Source: Pseudomonas aylmerensis
Lineage (GTDB): Bacteria; Pseudomonadota; Gammaproteobacteria; Pseudomonadales; Pseudomonadaceae
NCBI RefSeq assembly: GCF_001702265.1
Contig: NZ_MAUE01000028.1
Location: 62,001 to 126,000 of the forward strand
Length of the DNA stretch: 64,000 nt
Direction: 5' to 3'
The translations under genes and the position numbers were made by a program. This document shows positions 40,383 to 49,619 of this stretch, piece by piece (position 1 is the stretch's first letter; each line of letters opens with the position of its first letter). Under the pieces are notes generated by a model, which ran no database searches, was not told the origin of the DNA, and was given only the letters and a program-made list of their open reading frames with translations.

Positions 40383-40421
40383 GGCTCGGTAGGTGATCGG
40401 AAAAGCCGAGCCTGATCACCT
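40383..40421 (+). promoter_or_regulatory. Interleaved inverted repeats containing a second operator-like site
   Basis: GGCTCGG (40383-40389) pairs with CCGAGCC (40406-40412), and AGGTGATC (40391-40398) pairs with GATCACCT (40414-40421). The order A-B-A'-B' is that of an H-type pseudoknot if transcribed. The segment 40395-40411 also reads GATCGG-N5-CCGAGC, one mismatch from LysR operator 1. The rest of the 378-bp gap holds AACAACAACAAC (40498-40509), a likely Hfq/Crc site, and no gene. Confidence 0.45.
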
Positions 40422-40593
40422 GGAGCGTTCTTCTCAAGCTTGCCGCGTGAAGAATAAGATCGGTCCAGGAACATTCGCCGACCGTGAAGGCGACTAAAAC
40501 AACAACAACTATCCAGGTGTTCGGCCGTGCCTCTTTTTGGGTCCTGCCAGCGTCCGAACCCCAAGCGTAAGGATCATTTAAGGTGCATTTATC

Positions 40594-42156
40594 ATGAACA
40601 AGACTTTAATCCTGGCAGGCGCTTTGTCTGCGGCGCTGGCGGGTACTGCCCACGCCGAAAGTGTGTTGAAGGTGGCGCTCAACGCCGATATCCGCAGCAC
40701 CGACCCCGGTGTCAACCGCGACACCAACTCCGACGCGGTGATCATGCACCTCACCGAAGGGCTGGTGGCCTTTCGTGAAGACGCCACCGTCGGCCCGCTG
40801 CTGGCCAAGGACGTGCAGGTGTCCGACGACGGCCTGCGCTACACCTTCCACCTGCGCGACGGGGTGAAGTTCCAGAATGGCAAGGCGCTGACCTCCGCTG
40901 ACGTGCTGTGGACCTGGAAGCGCTTCCTCGACCCCAAGACCCAATGGCGCTGCGCGCCTGAATTCGATGGCCATGGTGGCGCCAAGATCGTCGACATGAG
41001 CGCCCCGGACCCACTCACCGTGGTGTTCACCCTCGACAAGCCCAATGGCCTGTTCCTTACCAGTACCGCACTGCCGGAGTGTGGCGGCAGCGGCATCCTC
41101 TCCTCGGACTCGCTCAACGCCGATGGCAGCTGGAAGGCCCCGGTCGGCACCGGCCCGTTCAAGCTGGGCGAGTGGAAGCCCGGTCAATACGTCGAACTGC
41201 TGCGTAACCCCAACTACAGCGCCCGCGATGAACAACAGCCCGATGGCTACACCGGCAACAAATCCACCACCCTCGACCGCGTGCGCCTGCTGGTGATCCC
41301 GGACCCGGCCGCCGCCAAAGCCGCCTTGCTGTCGAAAAACGTCGACTTGCTGATCGACGTCACCCCGCTGGACGCCACCGAACTGGCGGCCAACCCCGGC
41401 GTGCGCGTGACCTCCAGCGGCACCATGTCGGTCAACGCCTTGCTGTTCCAGACCCGCGACCCGCTGCTCAAGGATGTGCGCTTGCGCCAGGCCATCGCCC
41501 ATGCGCTGGATTCGGCGCAAATCGTCGAAGCCCTCACCGGCGGGCGTTCCAAGGCCAACAACTCGATGGTCGCCAGCGGCAGCCATTACCACACGGCCGT
41601 CGAAGACCAGGGCTACACCTTCGACCCGGCCAAGACCGCGCAATTGTTGCGTGAGGCTGGCTACAAGGGCGAGCCGATCAAACTGATCGTCAACAAACGC
41701 TACGCCGCGATTTTCGACATGGGCGTATTCGTGCAGGCCATGGCCAAGGCCAGCGGCATCAACCTGGAGCTGGAGACCCTGGAGTGGGGCACGCAACTGG
41801 AGCGCTACCAGAGCGGCAACTACCAGATGATGGCGTTCCCGTACTCCGAGCGCCTCGACCCGGCCCTGAGCTTCGATTCGATGACCGGCGACAAAGACAA
41901 GGAAGCCCGCAAGGTCTGGGACAACCCCCAGGCCCGTGAATGGCTGCGTGAAGCCCAGCGCGAAGGCGACATTACCAAGCGCCAGGCATTGTTCGATCAA
42001 CTGCACCAACAGATGATCAAGGATGTGCCGATGATCCCGATGTACAACGGCAACGCGATTGCCGCCAGCCGTGACTACGTCAAGGGCCTGCGCACTTGGC
42101 CGGTGTCCAAGCCGCGCCTGTGGACCGTCAGCGTCCCTGCTTCCGGGAGCAATTGA
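40594..42156 (+). CDS. Peptide/opine-type ABC transporter substrate-binding protein
   Basis: 520 residues of the SBP_bac_5 family (DppA-like). Signal peptide of about 21 residues (LILAGALSAALAGTAHA). Family features are DVQVSDDGLRYTFHLRDGVKF near 68-88, VGTGPFKLGEWKPG near 185-198 and DVRLRQAIAHALD near 294-306. The ligand is not readable; relatives bind dipeptides, opines or glutathione-like molecules. First gene of an operon of four transport genes. Confidence 0.88.
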   Translation: MNKTLILAGALSAALAGTAHAESVLKVALNADIRSTDPGVNRDTNSDAVIMHLTEGLVAFREDATVGPLLAKDVQVSDDGLRYTFHLRDGVKFQNGKALTSADVLWTWKRFLDPKTQWRCAPEFDGHGGAKIVDMSAPDPLTVVFTLDKPNGLFLTSTALPECGGSGILSSDSLNADGSWKAPVGTGPFKLGEWKPGQYVELLRNPNYSARDEQQPDGYTGNKSTTLDRVRLLVIPDPAAAKAALLSKNVDLLIDVTPLDATELAANPGVRVTSSGTMSVNALLFQTRDPLLKDVRLRQAIAHALDSAQIVEALTGGRSKANNSMVASGSHYHTAVEDQGYTFDPAKTAQLLREAGYKGEPIKLIVNKRYAAIFDMGVFVQAMAKASGINLELETLEWGTQLERYQSGNYQMMAFPYSERLDPALSFDSMTGDKDKEARKVWDNPQAREWLREAQREGDITKRQALFDQLHQQMIKDVPMIPMYNGNAIAASRDYVKGLRTWPVSKPRLWTVSVPASGSN

Positions 42157-42158
42157 GG

Positions 42159-43100
42159 ATGTTTCGTTTTATCTCCCAACGCCTGGCGATGTCTGTCCCG
42201 ACCTTGCTGCTGATCTCGCTGATGGTGTTCGCGATCATCCGCCTGGTGCCTGGTGACCCGGCCCTGCTGATGCTTGGCGACATGGCCGACGCCCATAGCC
42301 TGGAGGTCGCGCGCGCGTCCCTGGGCCTGGACCAGCCGCTGCCAGTGCAGTTTGTAATCTGGTTGAAGGCGGTGCTCAGCGGCGACCTTGGGCATTCGAT
42401 CACCACCAATGAGGCGGTGCTACCGCTGATCCTCGATCGCTTCCAGGTGAGTGCCGGGATTGTGTTGGTGTCGGTGTTGCTGGCTGCCTTGATTGCGGTG
42501 CCGGCCGGCTTGCTGTCGGCGTGGAAGCAGGACAGTGCACTGGACTTTGGCGTGGTGTCGACCGCCACGCTGCTGCTGTCGATCCCCAGTTTCTGGCTCG
42601 GCCTGCTGTTGCTGTATGCGTTTGGCATCAAGCTGGGCTGGTTGCCGGTGGTGGGCTACGTGTCGTTCGGCCAGTCACCGTGGCAGGCCTTGAGTTTCAT
42701 CGTGTTGCCGATCGTCACCCTGACCCTGGTGGAGCTGGGTGCAATCACCCGCATGGCGCGGGCCAGTGCCATCGAGGTGTTGCGCCTGGAGTACATCACC
42801 CATGCCCGCGCCAAGGGCCTGTCGGAACGTGCGGTGCTGTGGCGCCATGCGTTGCGCAACTCGTTTGCACCGACCCTGACCCTTATCGGCCTGATCCTCG
42901 GCAACCTGCTCAGCGGCATTGCCGTGCTGGAAACCGTGTTCACCCTGCCGGGCATCGGCCGCCTGATGGTCGACGCCATCTACGCCCGTGACTACCCGGT
43001 GCTGCAGGGCTGCCTGCTGCTGGTGACCTTTGTCTATGTGCTGGTCAACCTGTTGGTGGACCTGCTGTACCCGCTCTTCGACCCCAGGGTTAAGTTATGA
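42159..43100 (+). CDS. Dipeptide-type ABC transporter permease, DppB-like
   Basis: 313 residues with six hydrophobic segments and the N-terminal start MFRFISQRLAMSVPTLLLIS typical of DppB. The ATPase-contact motif is EYITHARAKGLSERAVLWRH (about 210-229). ATG 42159 lies two bases after the upstream stop with TTGAGG ahead. It overlaps the next permease by ATGA. Confidence 0.9.
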   Translation: MFRFISQRLAMSVPTLLLISLMVFAIIRLVPGDPALLMLGDMADAHSLEVARASLGLDQPLPVQFVIWLKAVLSGDLGHSITTNEAVLPLILDRFQVSAGIVLVSVLLAALIAVPAGLLSAWKQDSALDFGVVSTATLLLSIPSFWLGLLLLYAFGIKLGWLPVVGYVSFGQSPWQALSFIVLPIVTLTLVELGAITRMARASAIEVLRLEYITHARAKGLSERAVLWRHALRNSFAPTLTLIGLILGNLLSGIAVLETVFTLPGIGRLMVDAIYARDYPVLQGCLLLVTFVYVLVNLLVDLLYPLFDPRVKL

Positions 43101-43975
43101 ATAAGCCACTGCCTGTTGCACCCGAGGTGCTACTGCCTGCACCGGTGCGTGCCCCCAGGGCCTGGCGCGTGCCGCCGTTGAATGCGCTGATCGGTGCGTT
43201 CCTGTTGGGCTTGCTATTGATCATGGCCGCGCTCGGCCTGGTATGGACGCCCCATGATCCGCTGGCGCTGAACCTGCTGGCGCGGTTGCAGGCGCCGACC
43301 GCCGCGCACTGGCTGGGCACCGATGAATACGGCCGCGATGTCTTGAGCCGCTTGATGATCGGCGCGCACACCAGCCTGTGGGTGAGTGTGCTGACGGTGA
43401 GCATGGCGATTATCGCCGGCACCTTCCTCGGCTTGCTGGCCGGCTTTCTGCGCGGCTGGGTCGACCGTGGCCTGATGATGATCAACGACGCACTGCTGGC
43501 GTTCCCCGGCATCCTGCTGGCCCTGGGCTTGATGGCGATCATCGGTCCGAGCCTGTACGGCATCGTCTTCGCCTTGAGCCTGGCCTATACGCCGTCGGTG
43601 GTGCGGGTGGTGCGCGGCACGGTGTTGTCGCTGCGCGAGAAGGAGTTTGTCGAGGCCTCGCGGGTGATCGGCAATTCCGAGCTGTACACCATGCTGCGCC
43701 ATATTGCGCCGAACTGCGTGGCGCCGGTGTGCGTGCTGGCCACCAGCATGTTCGGCTGGGCGATCCTCGCGGAAAGCTCCCTGAGCTTCCTCGGCCTGGG
43801 CGTGCCGCCACCGGCGGCGACCTGGGGCAACATGCTCGCGGCCAGCCGGCCGTATATCGCCACGGCCAGTTGGCTGGGGCTGTTTCCCGGTGTCTGCATC
43901 GCCATGGCGTTGCTGGCGTTCAACCTGTGTGGCGATGCCTTGCGTGACCGCCTTGATCCACGGATGAGTAAATGA
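43097..43975 (+). CDS. Dipeptide-type ABC transporter permease, DppC-like
   Basis: 292 residues with a cytoplasmic proline-rich N-terminus, the HWLGTDEYGRDVLSRLMIGA motif of DppC proteins near 72-91 and the ATPase-contact loop EFVEASRVIGNSELYTMLRH near 184-203. Overlaps its neighbours by ATGA on both sides, so the permease and ATPase genes are translationally coupled. Confidence 0.9.
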   Translation: MNKPLPVAPEVLLPAPVRAPRAWRVPPLNALIGAFLLGLLLIMAALGLVWTPHDPLALNLLARLQAPTAAHWLGTDEYGRDVLSRLMIGAHTSLWVSVLTVSMAIIAGTFLGLLAGFLRGWVDRGLMMINDALLAFPGILLALGLMAIIGPSLYGIVFALSLAYTPSVVRVVRGTVLSLREKEFVEASRVIGNSELYTMLRHIAPNCVAPVCVLATSMFGWAILAESSLSFLGLGVPPPAATWGNMLAASRPYIATASWLGLFPGVCIAMALLAFNLCGDALRDRLDPRMSK

Positions 43976-45615
43976 CCATGACTGATGTATTACTGGCAGT
44001 CGATCACCTGAAAATCCGCGTCGGCACCCACGGCCCGCTGGCGGTCAACGACCTGAGCTTCACCATCGCGCCGGGGGAAATCGTCGCGTTGGTGGGCGAG
44101 TCCGGCAGCGGCAAGACCATGGCCGCCCGCGCCGCCATCGGCCTGCTGCCGCCACCGCTGCAACACTGCGGCGGCCAGGTGCGGTTCCAGGGCCATGACC
44201 TCAACAGCCTCAAGCCCGAGCAACTGCGCCAACTGCGCGGGGCCAAGATCGGCATGGTGTTCCAGGAACCCATGGTGTCGTTGAACCCGTCCATGAGCAT
44301 CGGCGAGCAAATGGCCGAGGGCCTGCGCCTGCACACCAAGCTCACGGATGCGCAGATCCGCGAACGCAGCCTGGAGATGCTCGGCCATATCGGCATCAAG
44401 GACGCCGAACGTTGCCTGGCGGCGTTCCCTCACGAGTTCTCCGGTGGCATGCGCCAACGCATCATGCTCGCTTCGGTGATGCTGCTGCGCCCGGCGCTGC
44501 TGATTGCCGACGAACCCACCACGGCCCTGGACTGCTTGGCGCAACTGGACGTGTTGAAGCTGATGCTCGACCTGACCCGCGAGCAGGGCACGGCGATTCT
44601 GTTTATCAGCCATGATCTGTCCCTGGTGGCGCGCTACGCCGACAAGGTGGTGGTGATGCGCGAAGGCCGCGCGGTGGAGCAGGGCACCATTGAGCAGATC
44701 CTGCTGGCGCCCAAGGCCGAGTACACCCGCCAGTTGCTCGAAGCCTTGCCACGCCGTGGCGTGTTGGCGGAATTGCCCCAGGCCGACGGCCCGCTGCTGA
44801 CGGTCCGCGACGTGTGCATCGAACACCCTGGCCCGCGCAGCCTGTGGGGCCGCACGCCGTTCAAGCGCGTGGTGCATTCGGCCAACCTCAGCATCGCACC
44901 GGGCGAAACCCTGGCGCTGGTGGGCGGCAGCGGCTCCGGCAAGACCACCCTGGGCCGCGCGATTGTCGGCCTGAACAAAGCCTGTGCCGGCGCCATCGAG
45001 TTTGAGGGCGTGGACATCCTCAAGTCGGGCAACCGCGAACACCGTTTGCAATGCCAGATGATTTTCCAGGACCCGTATTCGTCTCTCGACCCGCGCATGA
45101 AGATCGGCGACATCCTCGCCGAACCGCTGCGCCATGTACCGGGCATGAGCGCCGAGCACAAGCGTGAACGCGTCACCAGGACGCTGCTGGATATCGGCCT
45201 GGCCGAGCAGTTTGTAGACCGCTTCCCGCATCAGTTGTCCGGTGGCCAGCGCCAGCGTGTCGCCATTGGCCGCGCGCTGGTGCGCCACCCACGGTTGGTG
45301 ATTGCCGACGAGCCGATCTCGGCCCTGGACATGACCATCCAGAAGCAGATCCTGGAGCTGTTCGAACGCCTGCAGGCGCAGTACGGCTTCGCCTGCCTGT
45401 TCATCTCCCACGACCTGGCGGCGGTGGAACGCATCGCCCACCGGGTCGCGGTGATGAGCGAGGGCAGGGTGGTGGAAATGGGCACGCGCGATGAGATCTT
45501 CGACCGCCCGCAGCACCCCTATACCCGCAAGCTGCTGGCCGCTGCCAGCCCCTTGGAGAAACTTGAAAACGGTGGCTACCGCATTCGCCAGGGCCCTGTA
45601 CCGCTAGCGCTGTAA
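43972..45615 (+). CDS. Dipeptide-type ABC transporter ATPase, two fused domains (DppD-DppF type)
   Basis: 547 residues. The first half has Walker A GESGSGKT near 42-49 and signature FSGGMRQR. The second has Walker A GGSGSGKTT near 321-329 and signature LSGGQRQR. Both Walker B motifs (LLIADEPTTALD, LVIADEPISALD) are intact. The fused form resembles GsiA. It powers the importer made with the two upstream permeases. A 10-bp intercistronic hairpin follows. Confidence 0.9.
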   Translation: MTMTDVLLAVDHLKIRVGTHGPLAVNDLSFTIAPGEIVALVGESGSGKTMAARAAIGLLPPPLQHCGGQVRFQGHDLNSLKPEQLRQLRGAKIGMVFQEPMVSLNPSMSIGEQMAEGLRLHTKLTDAQIRERSLEMLGHIGIKDAERCLAAFPHEFSGGMRQRIMLASVMLLRPALLIADEPTTALDCLAQLDVLKLMLDLTREQGTAILFISHDLSLVARYADKVVVMREGRAVEQGTIEQILLAPKAEYTRQLLEALPRRGVLAELPQADGPLLTVRDVCIEHPGPRSLWGRTPFKRVVHSANLSIAPGETLALVGGSGSGKTTLGRAIVGLNKACAGAIEFEGVDILKSGNREHRLQCQMIFQDPYSSLDPRMKIGDILAEPLRHVPGMSAEHKRERVTRTLLDIGLAEQFVDRFPHQLSGGQRQRVAIGRALVRHPRLVIADEPISALDMTIQKQILELFERLQAQYGFACLFISHDLAAVERIAHRVAVMSEGRVVEMGTRDEIFDRPQHPYTRKLLAAASPLEKLENGGYRIRQGPVPLAL

Positions 45616-45636
45616 CCCAGGACTGACGTCACCCGC

Positions 45637-45659
45637 CGCGCAAATCGCCGATTTGCGCG
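45637..45659 (+). other. Intercistronic hairpin before the porin gene
   Basis: CGCGCAAATC and GATTTGCGCG form a perfect 10-bp stem with a GCC loop. No T-tract, so probably a processing or stability element. AACAATAA (45682-45689) follows. Confidence 0.65.
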
Positions 45660-45726
45660 AACGGCGAAGCCATGCCCGAAGAACAATAAAAACCCCCAAC
45701 CATGACACTGCCAGGAGCTTAAAAAA

Positions 45727-46980
45727 ATGAAAAAATCCCTGACTCAACTCATCACCGGCGTGGGCGTCGTGAGCAGCGGGTTGATCCCGTTCGCCGCCCA
45801 TGCAGATTTCATCAAGGACAGCAGCGGTACGCTGGAATTGAAGAACTACTACTTCAACCGTGACTACCGCGAAGAAGCCAGCCAGTCGGTGCGCGCCGAA
45901 TGGGCCCAGGGCTTTCTGCTGGGGATCAAGTCCGGCTTTACCGAGGGCACGGTAGGTTTTGGCCTGGACGCCATGGGCATGCTCGGCTTGAAGCTCGACT
46001 CCAGCCCGGACAAATCCGGCACCGGCTTGCTGCAGCGTGACAGCGACAAGCGCGCTTCCGACAGCTACTCCAAGCTCGGCGTGACCGCCAAGGCACGCTT
46101 CGCCAAGAGCGAACTGCGCGTGGGCTACCTGGTGCCGGATCTTCCGACCCTGCAACCCAATACCAGCCGCCTGTTCCCGCAGTCGTTCAGTGGCACGCAG
46201 CTGGTGTCCAACGACATCAGCAACCTCAAGCTCAGCCTCGGTCAGTTGGACCAGGCCAAGGACCGCGATTCCACCAACTACGAAGACATGAAGCTGACCA
46301 CGGTCAGCAAGGTCTACAAAAGCACGGCCCTGAGCGATCAGTTCCGCTTTGCCGGCGGCGATTATTCGCTGACCCCCAACACGTTGCTCAGCTACCACTA
46401 CGCCGCGCTCGACAGCATCTACCACCAGCAATACGGCGGCTTCAAGAACAGCTTTGGCCTGGGGCCGGGCAGCCTGAAGACCGACGTGCGCTACTTCAAG
46501 GCCGACAAGGACGGCGCTGGCCTCGCGGGTGATGTCGATAACCGCGCCTTGAGTACACGCCTGACCTACCAGTATGGCGGCCACAGCATCGGCGGCGGCT
46601 TCCAGCGGCAGTTCGGCACCACGCCGTTCACCTACCTGGATGGTTCGATCAGCTACCTGTTCACCGAGTACCAGTTCACCAACTTCACCCAGACCAAGGA
46701 GCGCGCCTGGCACGCTCGCTACGACTACAACTTCGCCGACCTGGGCCTGCCGGGCCTGCTGTTCGGGATCAAGTATGCCAAGGGTGATTCGGCCGAGGTG
46801 ATCGGCTTCAACGGCGAAGGCCGCGAATGGGAACGCGATCTGGACATCAGCTACGTGGTGCAGACCGGCCCGTTCAAGGGGGTGTCGATGCGTTGGCGCA
46901 ACGCCCTGGCCAAGGGCAACTTCTACAACGACGTCAACGAGAACCGCGTGCTGCTGGGTTACACCCTGGCGCTCTGGTAA
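45727..46980 (+). CDS. OprD-family outer-membrane porin
   Basis: 417 residues. Signal peptide of about 26 residues (ITGVGVVSSGLIPFAAHA), then the OprD pattern FIKDSSGTLELKNYYFNRDY, ASQSVRAEWAQGFLLGIKSG, and a C-terminal RNALAKGNFYNDVNENRVLLGYTLALW-like last strand ending in Trp. OprD porins admit amino acids, peptides and small acids. Placement between importer and enzymes suggests it admits the pathway substrate. A hairpin at 47001-47031 follows. Confidence 0.92.
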   Translation: MKKSLTQLITGVGVVSSGLIPFAAHADFIKDSSGTLELKNYYFNRDYREEASQSVRAEWAQGFLLGIKSGFTEGTVGFGLDAMGMLGLKLDSSPDKSGTGLLQRDSDKRASDSYSKLGVTAKARFAKSELRVGYLVPDLPTLQPNTSRLFPQSFSGTQLVSNDISNLKLSLGQLDQAKDRDSTNYEDMKLTTVSKVYKSTALSDQFRFAGGDYSLTPNTLLSYHYAALDSIYHQQYGGFKNSFGLGPGSLKTDVRYFKADKDGAGLAGDVDNRALSTRLTYQYGGHSIGGGFQRQFGTTPFTYLDGSISYLFTEYQFTNFTQTKERAWHARYDYNFADLGLPGLLFGIKYAKGDSAEVIGFNGEGREWERDLDISYVVQTGPFKGVSMRWRNALAKGNFYNDVNENRVLLGYTLALW

Positions 46981-47000
46981 GCGTGTGTCTGAGGCTTAGT

Positions 47001-47031
47001 TGTGATGAGCGGGGCAAGCCCGCTCATCACA
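47001..47031. terminator. 13-bp hairpin after the porin gene
   Basis: TGTGATGAGCGGG and CCCGCTCATCACA pair perfectly around GCAAG. It is REP-like in sequence (GCGGGGCAAGCCCGC) and lacks a T-tract. It probably marks the 3' end of the transport mRNA. Confidence 0.6.
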
Positions 47032-47055
47032 CTGTCCCCGATTGGCATCACAACT

Positions 47056-47072
47056 GATCGGTTTTGCAGATC
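47056..47072. promoter_or_regulatory. Candidate LysR operator 3, before the amidohydrolase gene
   Basis: GATCGGTTTTGCAGATC matches operator 1 (40291-40307) at 15 of 17 bases. It lies 104 bases before the amidohydrolase ATG and suggests a second LysR-controlled promoter. Confidence 0.5.
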
Positions 47073-47176
47073 AAGATAGCCCCGGCCGCCCTTACAGGCG
47101 ATCACCCGGTCTCGATACTCTTTTCAACAGCATCTTTTCTCCAGAACCATCACTCGAATATCGAGACTCCTGCGTT

Positions 47177-48295
47177 ATGAAACTTAATCAACACCCCTTG
47201 CTGCAAGCGACACAAGGTACCCACAGGCACGTGGAAAGCGAGCATTACGGTGCAGTGGGTGCGGGTCGAAAAATCTATATCCAGGCGGCGCTGCATGCCG
47301 ATGAAACCCCAGCGATGCTGGTGGCTGCGCACCTGCGCCGGCAACTGGCCGCGCTGGAAAATGCCGGCCGCCTGAATGCGCAGATCGTGCTGGTGGCCGT
47401 GGCCAACCCGGCCGGTCTGGGCCAATACATCATGGGCGCACCTAGCGGACGCTTCGAGCTGGGCAGTGGGCGCAATTACAACCGTGGTTTCCCGGTGCCA
47501 TACCCGGAAATCGCCAGCAGGATCGAACACCTGCTCAGCCAGGATATCGACGCCAACCGTGAACTGATCCGCCAAGCCTGGGGCGAATGCCTGCGCGCCG
47601 CCCAGCCGATGGACGAATACCAGTCGCTGCAGCAGACCCTGATGCTGCTGGCCCACGATGCCGACATCGTGCTGGACCTGCACTGCTCCCGCGAAGCGGC
47701 CATGCACCTCTACACCGGCGAATCGGTGTGGCCGACCATCGAGCCGTTGGCGCGCTACATCGGCGCCGAAGCGACCCTGCTGGCTACCGATTCCCAGGCC
47801 AATTCCTTTGATGAAGCGCTCTACCTGCTGTGGGTGAATCTGCGCGAGCGGTTTGGCGAGCGATTCCCGATTCCCGACAGCAGCATCGCCGTGACCGTGG
47901 AGCACCGTGGCCAGCGGGATGTGTCGTATGAACTGGCAGACCATGACGCCACGGCGATCATTGATTACCTGACCCACCTGGGCGCCATCGAAGGCACCCC
48001 ACGACCGTTGCCTGCGTTGCGCAACCCGGCCACGCCGCTGGCGGGCAGCGAGCAGTTCTATGCGTCGAGCGCCGGGGTGCTGGTGCACCGCGCGGCGGTG
48101 GGCAGTCGTATTGAAGCGGGGCAGGCGTTGTTCGATATCGTCGATCCCCACAGTGGCAAGACCGTGACGATCAACAGCCACACCACCGGCGTGTTGTACA
48201 TGCGCCGCGATGTGCGCTTTGTGAAGCCGGGCGACCCCTTGGGCCGTGTTTCCGGCGCCACGCCGATCCGCAGCGGCAAGCTGCTGAGTGCGTGA
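47177..48295 (+). CDS. Succinylglutamate desuccinylase/aspartoacylase-family amidohydrolase
   Basis: 372 residues of the zinc-dependent M14-like deacylase family. Expected zinc ligands are the His and Glu of ALHADETPA (about 36-44) and the His of LDLHCSREA (about 169-177); VTVEHRGQRD (about 238-247) would supply the catalytic Glu. The C-terminal part (about 290-372) is the lipoyl-like beta domain found in this family (GVLVHRAAVGSRIEAGQALF). It removes an acyl group from an N-acyl amino acid or diamine. Relatives include AstE and DoeB. ATG 47177 was chosen at the start of family similarity; the ribosome site is poor. Confidence 0.82.
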   Translation: MKLNQHPLLQATQGTHRHVESEHYGAVGAGRKIYIQAALHADETPAMLVAAHLRRQLAALENAGRLNAQIVLVAVANPAGLGQYIMGAPSGRFELGSGRNYNRGFPVPYPEIASRIEHLLSQDIDANRELIRQAWGECLRAAQPMDEYQSLQQTLMLLAHDADIVLDLHCSREAAMHLYTGESVWPTIEPLARYIGAEATLLATDSQANSFDEALYLLWVNLRERFGERFPIPDSSIAVTVEHRGQRDVSYELADHDATAIIDYLTHLGAIEGTPRPLPALRNPATPLAGSEQFYASSAGVLVHRAAVGSRIEAGQALFDIVDPHSGKTVTINSHTTGVLYMRRDVRFVKPGDPLGRVSGATPIRSGKLLSA

Positions 48296-48311
48296 ATTGA
48301 AAGGCGATCAC

Positions 48312-48382
48312 TGTAGGCGCCGGCTTGCCGGCGATAGCGGCGTGTCAGACGTACCGCCATCGCCGGCCAGCCAGCGCCTGCA
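48312..48382. repeat. REP-like inverted repeat between amidohydrolase and aminotransferase genes
   Basis: Arms with CTGTAGGCGCCGGCTTGCCG on the left and CCGGCCAGCCAGCGCCTGCAG on the right. This is a third REP class in the window (CGCCGGCTTGCCGGCG core). It lies inside the proposed operon. Confidence 0.7.
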
Positions 48383-48425
48383 GTAGATCCTCACTATTTT
48401 AGATTTTTATCAGGCAGGACACTCC

Positions 48426-49619
48426 ATGCACCCCAACCCGGCAATCGCCCTCGAAAACCAATTCTGCGCCCACAACTATTCGCCGCTGCCGGTGGTCATC
48501 GTCAAGGGCGAGGGCGTATGGGCCATTGGCGATGACGGCAAGCGCTACCTGGACATGATGTCGGCCTATTCAGCCGTCAGTCATGGCCATGTGCACCCGC
48601 GTATCCGCGCCGCCGCCGTGGCGCAGATCGACAAGATCAGCGTGGTGTCGCGCGCGTTCTACAGTGAGCCGCTGGGTAACTTCCTCAAGACGCTGTGCCG
48701 CATCAGCGGCTTCGATTCGGCATTGCCGATGAACAGCGGCGCCGAAGCCGTGGAGACCGCGATCAAGGCCGCCCGTCGCTGGGGCTATCGGGTCAAGGGC
48801 ATCGCCGCGAACCAGGCGAAGATCGTGGTGGCCGACAACAACTTCCACGGGCGCACCTCGACCATCGTCGGCTTCTCGTCCGAGCCGGACTACAAGGCGG
48901 ACTTCGGTCCGTTCTGCGACGGCTTCACCGAAGCGCGGTTTGGCGATATCGAGAGTTTTCGCCAGGCCATCACGGCTGATACCTGCGCGGTGCTGATCGA
49001 ACCGATCCAGGGCGAAGCCGGTATTCGCGTGCCGCCGGCCGGGTTCCTGCGTGAGCTGCGTGCACTGTGCGACGCCACCAACACGTTGCTGATCCTTGAT
49101 GAAATCCAGTCGGGCCTGGGCCGCACCGGCAAGTGGTTTGCCTTCCAGCACGAAGGCATTCGCCCGGATGCGCTGATCCTTGGCAAGGCGCTGGGCGGCG
49201 GGATCATGCCGGTGTCGGCGTTTGTCGCGGACCATTCGATCATGGACCTGTTCGATGCCGGCAGCCATGGTTCGACGTTTGGCGGTAATCCCTTGGCGGC
49301 GGCCGTTGGCCTGGAAGCCCTTAACGTGCTGGAAGATGAAGGCCTGATCGATAACAGCGCGCAATTGGGCCACTACCTGGTGGAGCGCCTGCGGGCGATG
49401 AATTCCCCGGCGATCCGTGAGGTGCGTGGTCGCGGTTTGTGGGTGGGGGTGGAGCTGGACCGTGATGCCCGGCCGATTTGCGAAGCGTTGCTTGCCGAAG
49501 GCCTGCTGACCAAGGAGACCCATGAAAACGTGCTGCGTATCGCGCCGCCGTTGTCCATCACCCGTGAGGAACTGGATTGGGGCCTGGCGCGTATCGAACG
49601 GGTGTTCGGCCAACTATGA
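48426..49619 (+). CDS. rocD: Ornithine-type class III aminotransferase
   Basis: 397 residues of the PLP-dependent class III family. PLP lysine K254 lies in ILGKALGGG and the Asp of LILDEIQSGLGR (221-232) contacts the ring. The stretch PMNSGAEAVETAIKAARRW (101-119) is a hallmark of ornithine-oxo-acid aminotransferases. It would turn ornithine, or a similar diamine acid, into glutamate semialdehyde. It follows the amidohydrolase and overlaps the aconitase-like gene by ATGA, so its substrate is likely the amine released by that enzyme. Confidence 0.82.
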   Translation: MHPNPAIALENQFCAHNYSPLPVVIVKGEGVWAIGDDGKRYLDMMSAYSAVSHGHVHPRIRAAAVAQIDKISVVSRAFYSEPLGNFLKTLCRISGFDSALPMNSGAEAVETAIKAARRWGYRVKGIAANQAKIVVADNNFHGRTSTIVGFSSEPDYKADFGPFCDGFTEARFGDIESFRQAITADTCAVLIEPIQGEAGIRVPPAGFLRELRALCDATNTLLILDEIQSGLGRTGKWFAFQHEGIRPDALILGKALGGGIMPVSAFVADHSIMDLFDAGSHGSTFGGNPLAAAVGLEALNVLEDEGLIDNSAQLGHYLVERLRAMNSPAIREVRGRGLWVGVELDRDARPICEALLAEGLLTKETHENVLRIAPPLSITREELDWGLARIERVFGQL

